NCBI RefSeq assembly: GCF_002115745.1
Contig: NZ_JFKB01000002.1
Span: forward strand, 371,098 to 435,097
Reading direction: 5' to 3'
DNA: 64,000 nt
Origin: Thalassospira alkalitolerans
GTDB taxonomy: Bacteria > Pseudomonadota > Alphaproteobacteria > Rhodospirillales > Thalassospiraceae
This document shows positions 63,974-64,000 of the stretch, piece by piece. The stretch's first letter is position 1, and the number at the start of each line of letters is the position of its first letter. The notes beneath the pieces were generated by a model that worked only from the letters and a program-made list of their open reading frames with translations, searched no databases and had not been told where the DNA came from. The position numbers and the translations under genes are program-made.

Positions 63974-64000
63974 AGCGGTTCACGTTTTTACAGAAACATA

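Overview
This window comes from an alphaproteobacterial chromosome. The host genes fit a marine Rhodospirillales bacterium; Thalassospira is my best guess, inferred from family content rather than searched. Supporting signs are the purC-purS-purQ-purL order, a DUF1476 F1-ATPase inhibitor, a GapR-type protein, a CYTH-CHAD protein and MocR/photolyase neighbours.

Region 1 (1 to about 13.9 kb) is the early, middle and lysis part of a Mu-like transposable prophage. It runs right to left on the minus strand from a Ner-type regulator through the DDE transposase MuA and the ATPase MuB. A train of small overlapping genes follows: winged-helix regulators, a lone DnaA domain-I-like protein, DUF3164, a GapR-like protein, a zinc-ribbon microprotein, an MT-A70 methyltransferase, an ASCH protein, GemA and the Mor activator. 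It ends with the endolysin, holin and a DUF1804 protein; structural genes would lie left of base 1. The S24-type repressor reads the other way from a control region with a perfect 19-bp inverted repeat and is followed by a secreted protein. A 440-base untranslated stretch (5297-5739) carries strong inverted repeats and tRNA T-arm-like hairpins.

Region 2 (14.2-23.6 kb) holds a CYTH-CHAD protein, a photolyase, a MocR regulator without the PLP lysine divergent from a PNPOx-like flavoprotein, a lone secreted Cache-type protein, a GNAT, and an XRE regulator divergent from a homologue of a prophage gene. PsuG closes it. Region 3 (23.7-34.9 kb) is core metabolism and envelope quality control: ilvC-ilvH-ilvB, miaA, serB, a DegP protease, DUF2065, hflKC and mrp.

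Region 4 (35.0-36.4 kb) is a small AT-rich island with a Panacea (DUF4065) antitoxin-like gene and an unrecognised partner, my best candidate for an undescribed system. Region 5 (36.4-47 kb) is purine synthesis (purL, purQ, purS, purC and, separately, purB) mixed with an NRDE protein, DUF1476, a NarL-type response regulator, a CTP-synthase-like amidotransferase, an EamA exporter and a LysR regulator.

Region 6 (47.3-55.6 kb) has a GAF/HD-GYP phosphodiesterase and a FecI-FecR-TonB receptor cassette followed by a second HtrA-like protease. Region 7 (55.6-64 kb) is a complete oligopeptide ABC transporter operon (oppABCDF), a membrane-anchored AraC regulator and a MipA/OmpV outer-membrane protein. 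Starts were chosen by reading ribosome-binding sites and gene overlaps; no database search was possible.
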